Assembly (NCBI GenBank): GCA_018057705.1 | Contig: JAGPDF010000043.1 | Coordinates: forward strand, 1-41,044 | DNA length: 41,044 nt | Direction: 5' to 3' | Source of the DNA: Thermoanaerobaculia bacterium | GTDB lineage: Bacteria > Acidobacteriota > Thermoanaerobaculia > Multivoradales > JAGPDF01 | Shown here: one piece after another, positions 26,920 to 34,733 of the stretch | Layout: each line of letters opens with the position of its first letter | How positions within the stretch are numbered: position 1 is the first letter of the stretch | Made by a program: the position numbers and the translations under genes | Notes under the pieces: model-generated | Seen by the model: the letters and a program-made list of their open reading frames with translations, nothing else | Database searches by the model: none | What the model was told of the DNA's origin: nothing

Positions 26920-27326
26920 GCCAGCGTAAGTTGATTCGCCCCGACATCTCCGACAAGCGTGGCAGCGAGCCGCGTGCCGTGACCCGGCGCAAGCTCTCCC
27001 CTCCGGAGCAGACCAACGCCGAAGAGTTCTATTACCTGAAGCAGATGTCGGCGCGTACGCCGATGGTCGTCGTGCTGACCAACGACGAAGAGCTGCGCGG
27101 CTGGATCGAGTGGTACGACAAGGGTGCGATCAAGCTCAACCGCGCGGCCGGACCGAACCTGCTGATCCCGAAGCACAACATCCGCTACCTCTTCAAGGAA
27201 GAGGAGCTGCGCCGCACCCGGCGCCGGAGCCCCGAAGTGTCGGAGTCGGGCGCACCGCCCGGCAAGCGTGGGCCGGTCCCTGAAGAGGCCGGCTTGCCAG
27301 AGACCGAGCCGGAGAGCGAAGAGTAG
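26916..27326 (+). CDS. hfq: Hfq-like Sm-fold RNA-binding protein
   Basis: The 136-aa product has a central Sm fold. Sm1 is [20 protein letters not shown] followed by [19 protein letters not shown], and Sm2 is [12 protein letters not shown], with the KH pair of Hfq in the Sm2 strand. Compared with E. coli Hfq, it adds a basic N-terminal arm of about 34 residues and an acidic, disordered tail ending EPESEE. The fold supports RNA binding. Function as a true sRNA chaperone is inferred and the match is moderate. The ATG at 26916 overlaps the PSP1 stop, so the two are translated together. Confidence 0.7.
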   Translation: MSQRKLIRPDISDKRGSEPRAVTRRKLSPPEQTNAEEFYYLKQMSARTPMVVVLTNDEELRGWIEWYDKGAIKLNRAAGPNLLIPKHNIRYLFKEEELRRTRRRSPEVSESGAPPGKRGPVPEEAGLPETEPESEE

Positions 27327-27330
27327 GACC

Positions 27331-28386
27331 GTGTCCCTTCCGATCCTCGCGCTCACCCAGGGTGATCCGGCGGGAATCGGCCCCGAGATCCTGCTCAAGA
27401 CGCTCGCCGCGAGCGGATCGAAGGCCTCCCACACCGCCGGTATCGCCGGCCCCGCTGCGCCCGTCGTCCTCCTGATCGCCGAACGGGTCGCTCTCGAGAC
27501 GGTCGCGGGGCTCGTCCCAGGCTTCCCTTGGGAACGGGTGGTCGAGGTGGACGCGCCCGACCGGGCGACGCTCGAGACTCTCGGCGGGCGCGTGGCTCTC
27601 CTCGATCCGGTGGCCGAGCGGCGCCAGCTCGAGCTGGGGCGCTCGCGCGCCGCCGACGCGCACGGCGCCATGGCGGCGCTCGACGTCGGCATCCGCCTCG
27701 CCCGGGGCGGCATCGTCGACGCGATCGTCACGGCGCCAATCTCGAAAGAATCGATCGCGCATCACCTCCTGCCCGGCTTCGTCGGGCACACCGACTACCT
27801 CGCTGCCGCGTGCGGCCTCGAGCGCTACGGCCGCGACTACCTCATGGCGTTCCTGGCTCCGGGGATGCAGGTGGCGCTCCTCTCCGTTCACCTGCCGCTG
27901 CGCGCGGCGCTCGACGGGATCGGCAGGGAGAGTGTTCTCGCGGCGCTCGAATGCCTCGAGCGCCATGCCGGCGGACGTATCGCGCTCGCGGGGATCAATC
28001 CCCACGCTGGCGAGGGCGGTCTCCTGGGCAGCGAGGAGGGGGAGATTCTCGTCCCTGCTGTCGCCGAAGCGCGACGGCGGGGGATCGACGTGCGCGGGCC
28101 CGAGAGCGCCGACTCGCTGTTCGCGCGCCTGGCGCGCGACGAGTTCGACTGGGTTCTGGCGCTTTACCACGACCAGGGCCTGATCGCAGTCAAGAGCGCG
28201 GCGTTCGGCCTGGCGACGAACTGGACCGTGGGCCTCCCCTTTCTGCGTACGTCCGTCGACCACGGCACGGCCTTCGCGATCGCCGGCAGCGGCCAGGCCG
28301 ATGCCTCCCCGATGATCGCGGTGGTCGAGACCACTCTGAAGCTCCTCTCCGGCGAGCTGCCCCGGCGGCGCCGCGCCGAGGGCTAG
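27331..28386 (+). CDS. pdxA: 4-hydroxythreonine-4-phosphate dehydrogenase PdxA
   Basis: PdxA oxidises 4-phosphohydroxy-threonine in the DXP-dependent pyridoxal phosphate pathway. The 351-aa product begins LPILALTQGDPAGIGPEILL and has the segments VTAPISKESIAHHLLPGFVG then HTDYLA, GINPHAGEGGLLGSEE, DWVLALYHDQGLIAVKS and FLRTSVDHGTAFAIAG, including the metal-binding histidines. The GTG at 27331 is 4 nt after the Hfq-like stop and gives the exact family N terminus. It ends 12 nt before the diguanylate cyclase gene. Its product, after PdxJ, is needed by SufS in the same region, although no pdxJ is present here. Confidence 0.94.
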   Translation: MSLPILALTQGDPAGIGPEILLKTLAASGSKASHTAGIAGPAAPVVLLIAERVALETVAGLVPGFPWERVVEVDAPDRATLETLGGRVALLDPVAERRQLELGRSRAADAHGAMAALDVGIRLARGGIVDAIVTAPISKESIAHHLLPGFVGHTDYLAAACGLERYGRDYLMAFLAPGMQVALLSVHLPLRAALDGIGRESVLAALECLERHAGGRIALAGINPHAGEGGLLGSEEGEILVPAVAEARRRGIDVRGPESADSLFARLARDEFDWVLALYHDQGLIAVKSAAFGLATNWTVGLPFLRTSVDHGTAFAIAGSGQADASPMIAVVETTLKLLSGELPRRRRAEG

Positions 28387-28398
28387 CGGAACCGGGCG

Positions 28399-29988
28399 AT
28401 GACCCAGGCGCCGACCCGACCGCCGAACGCACCGCCGACTGCGCTCGGCGACGGCGGCCCCCCTCCGGCAGCGGACCCACTGGCGCTGCTCAATGAGCTG
28501 GCGCGCGTCGCGACCCAGGACTTCGCACTGCGGCCGATGCTGCAGCGCATCACCGACACCCTGGCGAGCCGGCTCGGAATCGAGCTCGTCTCGCTGGTGC
28601 GCGTCGATCGCGCCTCGAGCTCGTTCGTTTGCGAGGCGCTGACGAGCTCCCTGCCCACCGAAGTGCACGTCGGGTACACCCGGGAGCTCGGCAGTGGTGT
28701 CGTCGGCCGGGTCGCCGAGAGCGGCAGGCCGCTGTTGCTCGACGACGTCGGCGACTTTGCAGGCTACGTCGAGACCCTCGGCGGCGTCGTGTCCGAGCTC
28801 TGCCTGCCGATCACCCACAGCGGCAAGGTCGTGGCGTTGCTGAATCTCGAAAGCCCCCGGCCAGCGGCGTTCCACGGTCAGCTGGCGCTGTTTTCGGCGG
28901 TCGCCGAGCAGGTCTCCGGCGCCATCGCCTCGGCCCGGCTGTTCGACGAGACCCGCCGCCGGGCGTTCTTCCTGGAAGTGGTCAGCGAGGTCTCGCACAC
29001 GGCTCTGGCGGGCGGCGAGCTGCGCGAGGTCCTCGGGCGGCTGGCGCGCTACATCCAGGAGCGCTTCCACCTGACGCTCGCCGCCATCGTCGTATCGAAC
29101 GAGTCCGGGAGCGAGTGGGAGCAGCGCGCGATCGCGCTGCGTCCGGGGCTTACGATGCCGCCCCGCAAGCGCTGGCCGGTCTCGGCGGGGATCGTCGGGC
29201 GGGCCATCCGTACCGGCGAGCCGCAGCTGGTCCTCGACACCGCCAACGACCCGGACTTCTTCGGGCTGGACGAGAAGATCACCTGCGAGTACGCCGTGCC
29301 GTTGCGCTTCCAGGGTCGCGTTCTGGGCGCGTTCAACATCGAGGGCGAGGACCGGGCAGTGATGAACGAGGAGAACCTGGCGCTCTTCCGCACCATCGCC
29401 GAGCAGATCGTCGGCCGTATCGAGCTCGCGCTGGTCAACCAGAAGCTGCAAGAGGCGAATCGCGAGCTCGAGGCGCTCGCGCGGCGAGACGCCCTGACCG
29501 GAGTCGCGAATCGCCGCCAGTTCGACGAGGCGCTCGAAGCCGAATGGCGGCGAGCCCGCCGCGCCCGATCTCCGATCGCCCTCGCTATCGCCGATGTCGA
29601 TCACTTCAAGGCCTACAACGACGCCTGCGGACACCAGGCCGGGGATGCCTGCCTGCAGAGTGTGGCGCAGACGCTGGTCACCGTCGCGCATCGCGCCGGA
29701 GACCTGGTGGCGCGTTACGGCGGCGAGGAGTTCGCGATCCTCCTCCCCGGGCTGGACGGCGAGCAGGCCCGGGCGCTCGCGGAGGCGATGCGCCGGGCGG
29801 TGGAGCAGCGCGCCCTGCCGCACCCGTCGTCGCCGGTCGGCAAAGTGGTCACCGCGAGCCTGGGCGTCTGTTCGCTCGTGCCGCTGCGCGGCGACACCGC
29901 CTCGACGCTCGTGCACGAGACCGACCTGGCGCTCTATCGCGCCAAGGCCTCCGGCCGGAACCGCGTGGCGCGGTCCGGGTCGTCCTGA
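28399..29988 (+). CDS. GAF-GAF-GGDEF diguanylate cyclase
   Basis: The 529-aa soluble enzyme makes cyclic di-GMP from two GTP. Two GAF domains (about residues 30-190 and 195-345) would bind a small ligand. A short coiled segment (EANRELEALARRDALTGVAN) leads to a GGDEF domain (360-525) with active-site GGEEF at 441-445 and an inhibitory site RAGD five residues upstream. The conserved DALTGVANRR and IADVDHFKAYND blocks are intact, so it should be catalytic and product-inhibited. It faces the polysaccharide locus on the other strand, a common functional link for c-di-GMP. Here that link is only positional. Confidence 0.93.
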   Translation: MTQAPTRPPNAPPTALGDGGPPPAADPLALLNELARVATQDFALRPMLQRITDTLASRLGIELVSLVRVDRASSSFVCEALTSSLPTEVHVGYTRELGSGVVGRVAESGRPLLLDDVGDFAGYVETLGGVVSELCLPITHSGKVVALLNLESPRPAAFHGQLALFSAVAEQVSGAIASARLFDETRRRAFFLEVVSEVSHTALAGGELREVLGRLARYIQERFHLTLAAIVVSNESGSEWEQRAIALRPGLTMPPRKRWPVSAGIVGRAIRTGEPQLVLDTANDPDFFGLDEKITCEYAVPLRFQGRVLGAFNIEGEDRAVMNEENLALFRTIAEQIVGRIELALVNQKLQEANRELEALARRDALTGVANRRQFDEALEAEWRRARRARSPIALAIADVDHFKAYNDACGHQAGDACLQSVAQTLVTVAHRAGDLVARYGGEEFAILLPGLDGEQARALAEAMRRAVEQRALPHPSSPVGKVVTASLGVCSLVPLRGDTASTLVHETDLALYRAKASGRNRVARSGSS

Positions 29989-30015
29989 CCGGGTTCGCCC
30001 TTCGGCCGCTCCCGG
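29989..30015. terminator. Possible bidirectional stem-loop between converging genes
   Basis: The whole 27-nt gap folds: CCGGG (29989-29993) pairs with CCCGG (30011-30015), with an inner GCC-CTTC-GGC hairpin. It separates the two convergent stop codons. There is no T tract on either strand, so the call rests on position and stem only. Confidence 0.35.
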
Positions 30016-31470
30016 CTACGAAGCGCCGCGGCCCGACAGCACGACGGGCACGGTGCGGACGAGGATCTTGAGGTCGAGCCAGGGCGACCAGTTGTCGATG
30101 TAGGCGAGGTCGAGCTTCATCCACTGGTCGAAGTCGAGCTCGTTGCGTCCCGAAATCTGCCAGAGGCAGGTCAGTCCGGGCTTCATCGCCAGCCGCCGGC
30201 GCTGCCAGCGCTCGTACTGGGCGACCTCCTCGGGGATCGGCGGGCGCGGTCCGACGAGACTCATGTCGCCTTTGAGGACGTTCCACAGCTGCGGCAGCTC
30301 GTCGAGGCTGAACTTGCGCAGGAGCCTGCCGAAACGGGTCACGCGCGGGTCGTTTCGGGCCTTGAAGACCGGACCGTCCATCTCGTTCAGATGCTCGATC
30401 TCGCGCCGGCGCTCTTCGGCGTCGGCGATCATGGTGCGGAACTTGTAGAGCGTGAACAGGCGTCCGTTGCGCCCGCAGCGGACCTGGCGGAAGAGCACGG
30501 CGCCGCGCGACGTGAAGCGGATCAGCAGCGCCAGGAGGCCCAGGATCGGCAGCGCGAGGACGAGCAGCGCCGCCCCCAGGACGATGTCGAGAGTGCGCTT
30601 GAGCAGCAGCCCGCCGACGCTCGTCGGGCCGGTCGAAAAGGTGAGCAGCGGCACGCCGTCGAGGTCCTCGAGCTGCACGCTCGCCTTGGCGTGAGGGAAG
30701 AAGTTGAGCGCGAAGCGGGTGATGATGCCCTGCTCCTGCAGACGGAGGAAGAGGTCCTCGAAGCGGTCGAAGTCGCGCCGGTCGATGGCGAAGAGCACCT
30801 CGTCGATGACCTGCTCCTCGACGATCCGGCCGAGCTCGCTCACCCGGCCGAGAACCGGCAGGCCGCCCAGGGACTCGGGGATGGCCTCATCCTCGTCGGC
30901 GACGAATCCCGCGACGCGATAGCCCCAGAAGCGATGTCCCAGGATCGAGGCCGCGATCGAGCGCGCCGCTTCGTTGGCGCCGACGATCAGCACCGTGCGG
31001 TAGTTGAAGCCGTGCGCCCGGACGTAGCGCGAGCTCACCCGGAGGGCGAGCTTTTCGAACAGCAGGAGCGCTCCCGAGAGGAAGGCGAAGAGCGCGATCC
31101 AGATCCGGCTGAGGCGGTCGTCGTCGAGCAGGCGCTCGTCGAGGCGAAAGGCCCAGACGATGAGCAGGAAGAGGATCGAGGCGGTCGCGGTGATCCGGAC
31201 GATCGCCGTCGCCTCGTCGAGCACCGGCACGGTGCGGTGCGAGCGGTAGCGGCCCGATGACCAGAGCAGGAGGGACCAGAGCACCAGGGCCAGGGGCAGG
31301 AGCGGAAGATAGCGCTCGACCGGATAGAGCGCGCCGGGAATCCACCGCCCGCCGAGTGCCGGCAGCAGATGGCTGCGCAAGGCATGGGCGAGCAGGAACG
31401 CCGCCGAGATCAGGGCGAGGTCGAGCAGGAAGACGAGACTGGCGATGAGACGGGCTTGCTGCTTGAGCAT
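30016..31470 (-). CDS. Polyprenyl-phosphate sugar-1-phosphate transferase (WbaP/WcaJ type)
   Basis: The 484-aa membrane enzyme starts polysaccharide assembly by moving a sugar-1-phosphate to undecaprenyl phosphate. Four N-terminal helices precede a nucleotide-binding-like domain ([19 protein letters not shown]). After one more helix comes the catalytic bacterial sugar transferase domain, with [30 protein letters not shown], the catalytic [30 protein letters not shown] and [13 protein letters not shown]. It is the last gene of the minus-strand locus, 16 nt after the DUF1972 glycosyltransferase. The sugar is likely glucose or galactose by family, but this is not determined. Confidence 0.93.
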   Translation of the reverse strand: MLKQQARLIASLVFLLDLALISAAFLLAHALRSHLLPALGGRWIPGALYPVERYLPLLPLALVLWSLLLWSSGRYRSHRTVPVLDEATAIVRITATASILFLLIVWAFRLDERLLDDDRLSRIWIALFAFLSGALLLFEKLALRVSSRYVRAHGFNYRTVLIVGANEAARSIAASILGHRFWGYRVAGFVADEDEAIPESLGGLPVLGRVSELGRIVEEQVIDEVLFAIDRRDFDRFEDLFLRLQEQGIITRFALNFFPHAKASVQLEDLDGVPLLTFSTGPTSVGGLLLKRTLDIVLGAALLVLALPILGLLALLIRFTSRGAVLFRQVRCGRNGRLFTLYKFRTMIADAEERRREIEHLNEMDGPVFKARNDPRVTRFGRLLRKFSLDELPQLWNVLKGDMSLVGPRPPIPEEVAQYERWQRRRLAMKPGLTCLWQISGRNELDFDQWMKLDLAYIDNWSPWLDLKILVRTVPVVLSGRGAS

Positions 31471-31483
31471 CGGTCGGAGCGAA

Positions 31484-31489
31484 ATTCTA
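31484..31489 (-). promoter_or_regulatory. Candidate -10 element before the sugar transferase
   Basis: TAGAAT (five of six consensus bases) on the minus strand lies 13 nt before the start at 31470, within GGCTAGAAT. It coincides with the TAG stop of the preceding gene. An internal promoter could let the initiating transferase be made apart from the rest of the operon. No -35 match is present. Confidence 0.3.
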
Positions 31490-32674
31490 GCCGATCCCCG
31501 CGGGATCTCCGGGAGTCACGGTGCCCGGAGAACTGGCCGCGTCGCGCAGCAGGTGGGCGTACTGATCCGCGATCGTCTCCCAGTCGTAGCGCTCGGCCGC
31601 GCGGGTGGCGGCAGCGCGCCCCCGGCGCGTGACCTCCTCGGGGTCGGTGCGCAACCGGTCGAGGATCGCCGCGAGCGACGGCGGGTCGTCGGCCCGGAAG
31701 TAGAGCGCGGTGTCGCCGGCCACCTCGCGATTCTCGGGAGTGTCGTTCACCACCAGGCAGTTGCCGTAGCCCATCGCCTCGACGAGCGCCGGGTGCGTGC
31801 CGCCGACCTCGGTCGCGTGGATGTAGACCAGGGCGTGCGAAAGGAGCTGGCGGTAGCCACGGCCGTAGATCGGACCGGGGAAGTGGATCCTCGGGTCGCG
31901 GGCGGGCCGGAACGAGGCGATGTAGTCGTTGGCGTAGGGGGCGCCTCCCACCATCAGGAGTGGAATCTCGCCCCCGACGCGAGCGAAGGCCTCGACGACG
32001 CGGTGCGGATTGTTCTCGGGCTCGAAGCGCGAAACGTAGAGGAAGTAGTTGCGCTTCTCGACCCCCAGCCGGCGAAGCGCCCCACTCTGCCTGAGCGGCC
32101 GCGCGTCGACGCCATAGGTCACGATCGCCGAGGGCGCGCCGTAGCGCGCGAGGTAGTGCGCGCGGATCACCTCGGCGTCGGTCACCAGCCGGTCCGGCAG
32201 CACGCAGGCCAGGCGCTCGGAGAGCGCGAAGACTGCACGCCCGAAGGCACCCCATTTGGCGCGGCGCTTTTCGATGCCGTCCACGTTCAGGAGGCTGGGC
32301 GTGCCGGCGGCCGACAGCAGTGGCAGGAAGAGGGCGTTCGCGGAGTTGACGACGAGCGCGGCGTCGAAGCGCTCGCCGGCGGCATGCAGGCAGGAGAGCA
32401 GCGTGTGTACGGGCGTGTCGAGGTGCTTGGTGCGGATCGTCGGCAGGTGCACCAGGCGCGCGCCGCGAAACCGGGCGCGGCGCAGTGGCGGTCGCACACC
32501 GGACCGGCCGCCGGTGCGGTCGCCCGGTCGCGGCGGGGAGGTCCGGCAGTAGACAGTGACGTCGAAATCACGCGCCACCAGGCGTGGCGCCAGCTCCGCG
32601 AAGAGCGTCTCGTAGCCGCCGTAGCGCCCCGGTATACCCCGGGAACCGATGAGAGCGACGCGCAGTTTTCTCAC
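31487..32674 (-). CDS. DUF1972 / GT4 glycosyltransferase
   Basis: This 395-aa GT-B enzyme has the N-terminal DUF1972 type (LRVALIGSRGIPGRYGGYET) and the C-terminal GT4 half (YFLYVSRFEPENNPHRVVEA, then THPALVEAMGYGNCLVVNDT with the donor-binding glutamate). Such enzymes often add rhamnose or a related sugar to a lipid-linked glycan. The GTG at 32674 overlaps the previous stop (GTGA) and gives the canonical start. It is the only GT4 in a cluster otherwise of GT2 enzymes. The sugar is not known. Confidence 0.9.
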   Translation of the reverse strand: MRKLRVALIGSRGIPGRYGGYETLFAELAPRLVARDFDVTVYCRTSPPRPGDRTGGRSGVRPPLRRARFRGARLVHLPTIRTKHLDTPVHTLLSCLHAAGERFDAALVVNSANALFLPLLSAAGTPSLLNVDGIEKRRAKWGAFGRAVFALSERLACVLPDRLVTDAEVIRAHYLARYGAPSAIVTYGVDARPLRQSGALRRLGVEKRNYFLYVSRFEPENNPHRVVEAFARVGGEIPLLMVGGAPYANDYIASFRPARDPRIHFPGPIYGRGYRQLLSHALVYIHATEVGGTHPALVEAMGYGNCLVVNDTPENREVAGDTALYFRADDPPSLAAILDRLRTDPEEVTRRGRAAATRAAERYDWETIADQYAHLLRDAASSPGTVTPGDPAGIG

Positions 32675-33747
32675 AGTGGCTCCGACTGGCGCAGGAACCA
32701 GCGTCCGATGGCACGTGCCGGCACCGTGCGACGCTGCTGGACGCGGCGGCGGTGGGCGAGGAGCTCGCGCCGCCGCTGCCAGAGCCAGGTGTAGGCCGGA
32801 AGCGAACTGCGTTCGCGCAGCAGCACCCAGGCGAGCGCCGCGAGATCGCGCGCCAGCGTGGCGGGCAACGTCCAAAAAAAGTTGCCGGGCGTCTGGTGGT
32901 CGATGCGCAGAAGATAGCGGTTCTTGAGCGAGTGCATGTTGACCGCGGGGGGCAGGGCAGACCGGCGTTCGGGGAGCACCCGGCGGCGGTGGGTCGCCAC
33001 GGCCGCCGGGTCGTAGAGGATCTCCCAGCCGCGCTCGCGCAGCCGGAAGGCGAGCTCGGCATCTTCGCGAAAGGAATGGAAGCGCTCATCGAACACCTGG
33101 CCGTCGAGCGCGACGTCGGCGAGCGCCGCGCGCCGCCAGAGGGTTGCCGCACCGGTGGCGCCGAAGACGCGCTCGGGGGCGCCGTATTGGCCGCGGTCGG
33201 GCTCGCCAGAGCCGCGATCGAAGTGCCGCCAGGTCCAGGAGAGCCGCATGCCGCAGGCGTCGAGCCGCGCCGGCTCTGCAACGCTGTCGGAGCGATCGGA
33301 GCGATCGGAGCGATCGGAGGCATCCGGGCCGGCGCAGGGTTCGCGGACGAGTCGGCCGGTGACCGCGGCGACGCGAGCGAGCGCGGGATCCTCGAGCCGG
33401 GCGACGAGAGGGGCGAGGAAGCCGGGCGAAAGCCGTGCGTCGGCGTTCAACGTCAGCAGGTAGGGCGCCGTCGCGATCGCGATCGCGCGGTTCATCCCGC
33501 CGGCGAAGCCCAAGTTGTCGGGCAACGCCACGAGGCGCGTCGCAATGGCCGCCGGCGCCCATTGGCGCGCCACGGCGACGCTCGCGTCGCTGCTCGCGCA
33601 GTCGACGACGACGAGCTCGGCGGGCGGCGGGTCGAGGGCGGCCATGGCGGCGAGCCCGCCGGGAAGGTCGTCGGCGGAGTCGTGGGTGACGACGAGGAGC
33701 GCGACCGGCACGGGAGCCATCGGAGCCATCGGAGCCATCGAAGCCAT
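32671..33747 (-). CDS. GT2 glycosyltransferase with iterated start codons
   Basis: The 358-aa product is a GT2 enzyme of the rhamnosyltransferase kind. It has a nucleotide-binding start VALLVVTHDSADDLPGGLAA, VVVDCASSDASV, NLGFAGGMNRAI, a DxD-like LTLNADARLSPGF and HSFREDAELAFRLRERGWE. It opens with a run of methionines ([12 protein letters not shown]) from a 9-bp tandem repeat, giving four in-frame start codons. A second 9-bp array codes for an acidic SDRSDRSDRSDS insertion near residue 150. It starts 14 nt after the stop of the preceding GT2 gene and ends in an overlap with the DUF1972 gene. Confidence 0.88.
   Translation of the reverse strand: MASMAPMAPMAPVPVALLVVTHDSADDLPGGLAAMAALDPPPAELVVVDCASSDASVAVARQWAPAAIATRLVALPDNLGFAGGMNRAIAIATAPYLLTLNADARLSPGFLAPLVARLEDPALARVAAVTGRLVREPCAGPDASDRSDRSDRSDSVAEPARLDACGMRLSWTWRHFDRGSGEPDRGQYGAPERVFGATGAATLWRRAALADVALDGQVFDERFHSFREDAELAFRLRERGWEILYDPAAVATHRRRVLPERRSALPPAVNMHSLKNRYLLRIDHQTPGNFFWTLPATLARDLAALAWVLLRERSSLPAYTWLWQRRRELLAHRRRVQQRRTVPARAIGRWFLRQSEPL
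33291..33317 (-). repeat. 9-bp tandem repeat inside the same glycosyltransferase
   Basis: Three exact units of AGCGATCGG (plus strand) with degenerate flanks encode repeating Asp-Arg-Ser triplets in a surface loop between two conserved GT2 motifs. The unit length keeps the frame. Confidence 0.85.
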
Positions 33748-33749
33748 CG
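33714..33749 (-). repeat. 9-bp tandem repeat at a glycosyltransferase start
   Basis: Three exact units of GAGCCATCG and one variant unit AAGCCATCG (plus strand) fill 33714-33749. Each unit contains CAT, hence a start codon on the minus strand. Gain or loss of units changes the N-terminal length and the number of starts in steps of three residues, without a frameshift. Confidence 0.85.
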
Positions 33750-33761
33750 AAGCGAGGGGCC

Positions 33762-34733
33762 TCAGGCCGAAGGTTCCAGAGGGTTGTGGAGCTCCTTCGG
33801 CTCCGGCGCTGACGGGGCCCATCCGGAGAGGCTCCCGGCCGCGACCTGGAGCAGCGCCTGCGCCGCCTGGCCGCGGCTCGCAGCGCGCGCCGGCCGGCGC
33901 AGCGGGAGCAGGAGCAGGCGGCCGAGAGCCGCCGGCCCGGCGAGGGCGCGAAAGGCGAGCGCCCAACCGTGGCCGTGGTGCTTGTCGAGGTAGCGGCAGA
34001 GATTGCGGTCGTAGGCAGTGAGGAAGGCGCCGTAGCCCAGGGCGCCGACGGAGCTGCCCTGGCGATGCCGGAAGAGCGCTGCCGGAAGGTAGATCAGTTG
34101 GTGGCCGCGCGCGGCGAGCCGTCGCGCGAGATCGACGTCTTCGAACCAGGCAGGGAAGAAGGCGTCGTCGAAGCCGCCGACCGCGTCGAAGATGCTGCGG
34201 CGCAGGGCGAGCGCCGCGGCCGCCGGCTGTTCGATCGGTGTGCCTGCCGAAGGCTCGACGGCAGGCCCGCCGCCCGGATTCCAGAACAGGGCATGGGCGA
34301 GCAGGGCGAGCGGTGTCGGCAGGCGGCGCAGCTGCCAGCCCGCCTGGGAGCTGCCGTCGAAGCCGACCAGACGCGGTACCACTCCGGCGACCCGAGGCGA
34401 GCTCTCGAAGGCGAGACGGACGGCGGCGAGGGCCCCCCCGGTGGGGCGGGCGTCCGGATTCAGAAAGAGCAGGAGCTCGGACCGCGCCGCGCGGGCACCG
34501 AAATTCGAGCCGCCCGCGAAGCCCAGATTTCTGCCGGGAGAGAGGAACCGGATGTTGCCGGCCAGCGCTCCGTCCCTCGCGAAGGACCTGCCGAGGCGCT
34601 CCGGGAGATCGCCATCCTGGTCCACGACGAGGAGCTCGAAGCGCCGGTCGTCCGGCCAGCCGGCGACCAACTCGGCCACGTCGTCGGCCGCGCGCCAGGC
34701 GACGACGATGGTCGAGAGCTCCGGTGTCGTCAC
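33762..34733 (-). CDS. GT2 glycosyltransferase (rhamnosyltransferase-like)
   Basis: The 323-aa product is a GT2 enzyme beginning TTPELSTIVVAWRAADDVAE. It has LLVVDQDGDLPERLG, NLGFAGGSNFGARAA, LLFLNPDARPTGGALAAVRL (metal site), and the acceptor-side [19 protein letters not shown], where the aspartates around EDVD are the catalytic region. The GTG at 34733 overlaps the preceding stop by 4 nt. It shares the NLGFAGG and ED.DLA motifs with the following gene, and the two look like paralogues. It probably extends the lipid-linked oligosaccharide. The substrate is unknown. Confidence 0.88.
   Translation of the reverse strand: MTTPELSTIVVAWRAADDVAELVAGWPDDRRFELLVVDQDGDLPERLGRSFARDGALAGNIRFLSPGRNLGFAGGSNFGARAARSELLLFLNPDARPTGGALAAVRLAFESSPRVAGVVPRLVGFDGSSQAGWQLRRLPTPLALLAHALFWNPGGGPAVEPSAGTPIEQPAAAALALRRSIFDAVGGFDDAFFPAWFEDVDLARRLAARGHQLIYLPAALFRHRQGSSVGALGYGAFLTAYDRNLCRYLDKHHGHGWALAFRALAGPAALGRLLLLPLRRPARAASRGQAAQALLQVAAGSLSGWAPSAPEPKELHNPLEPSA

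Noticed and set aside
27193-29916. A 907-codon open frame on the minus strand
   Set aside because: It covers pdxA and the diguanylate cyclase on the opposite strand, both with clear motifs. It is a shadow frame.
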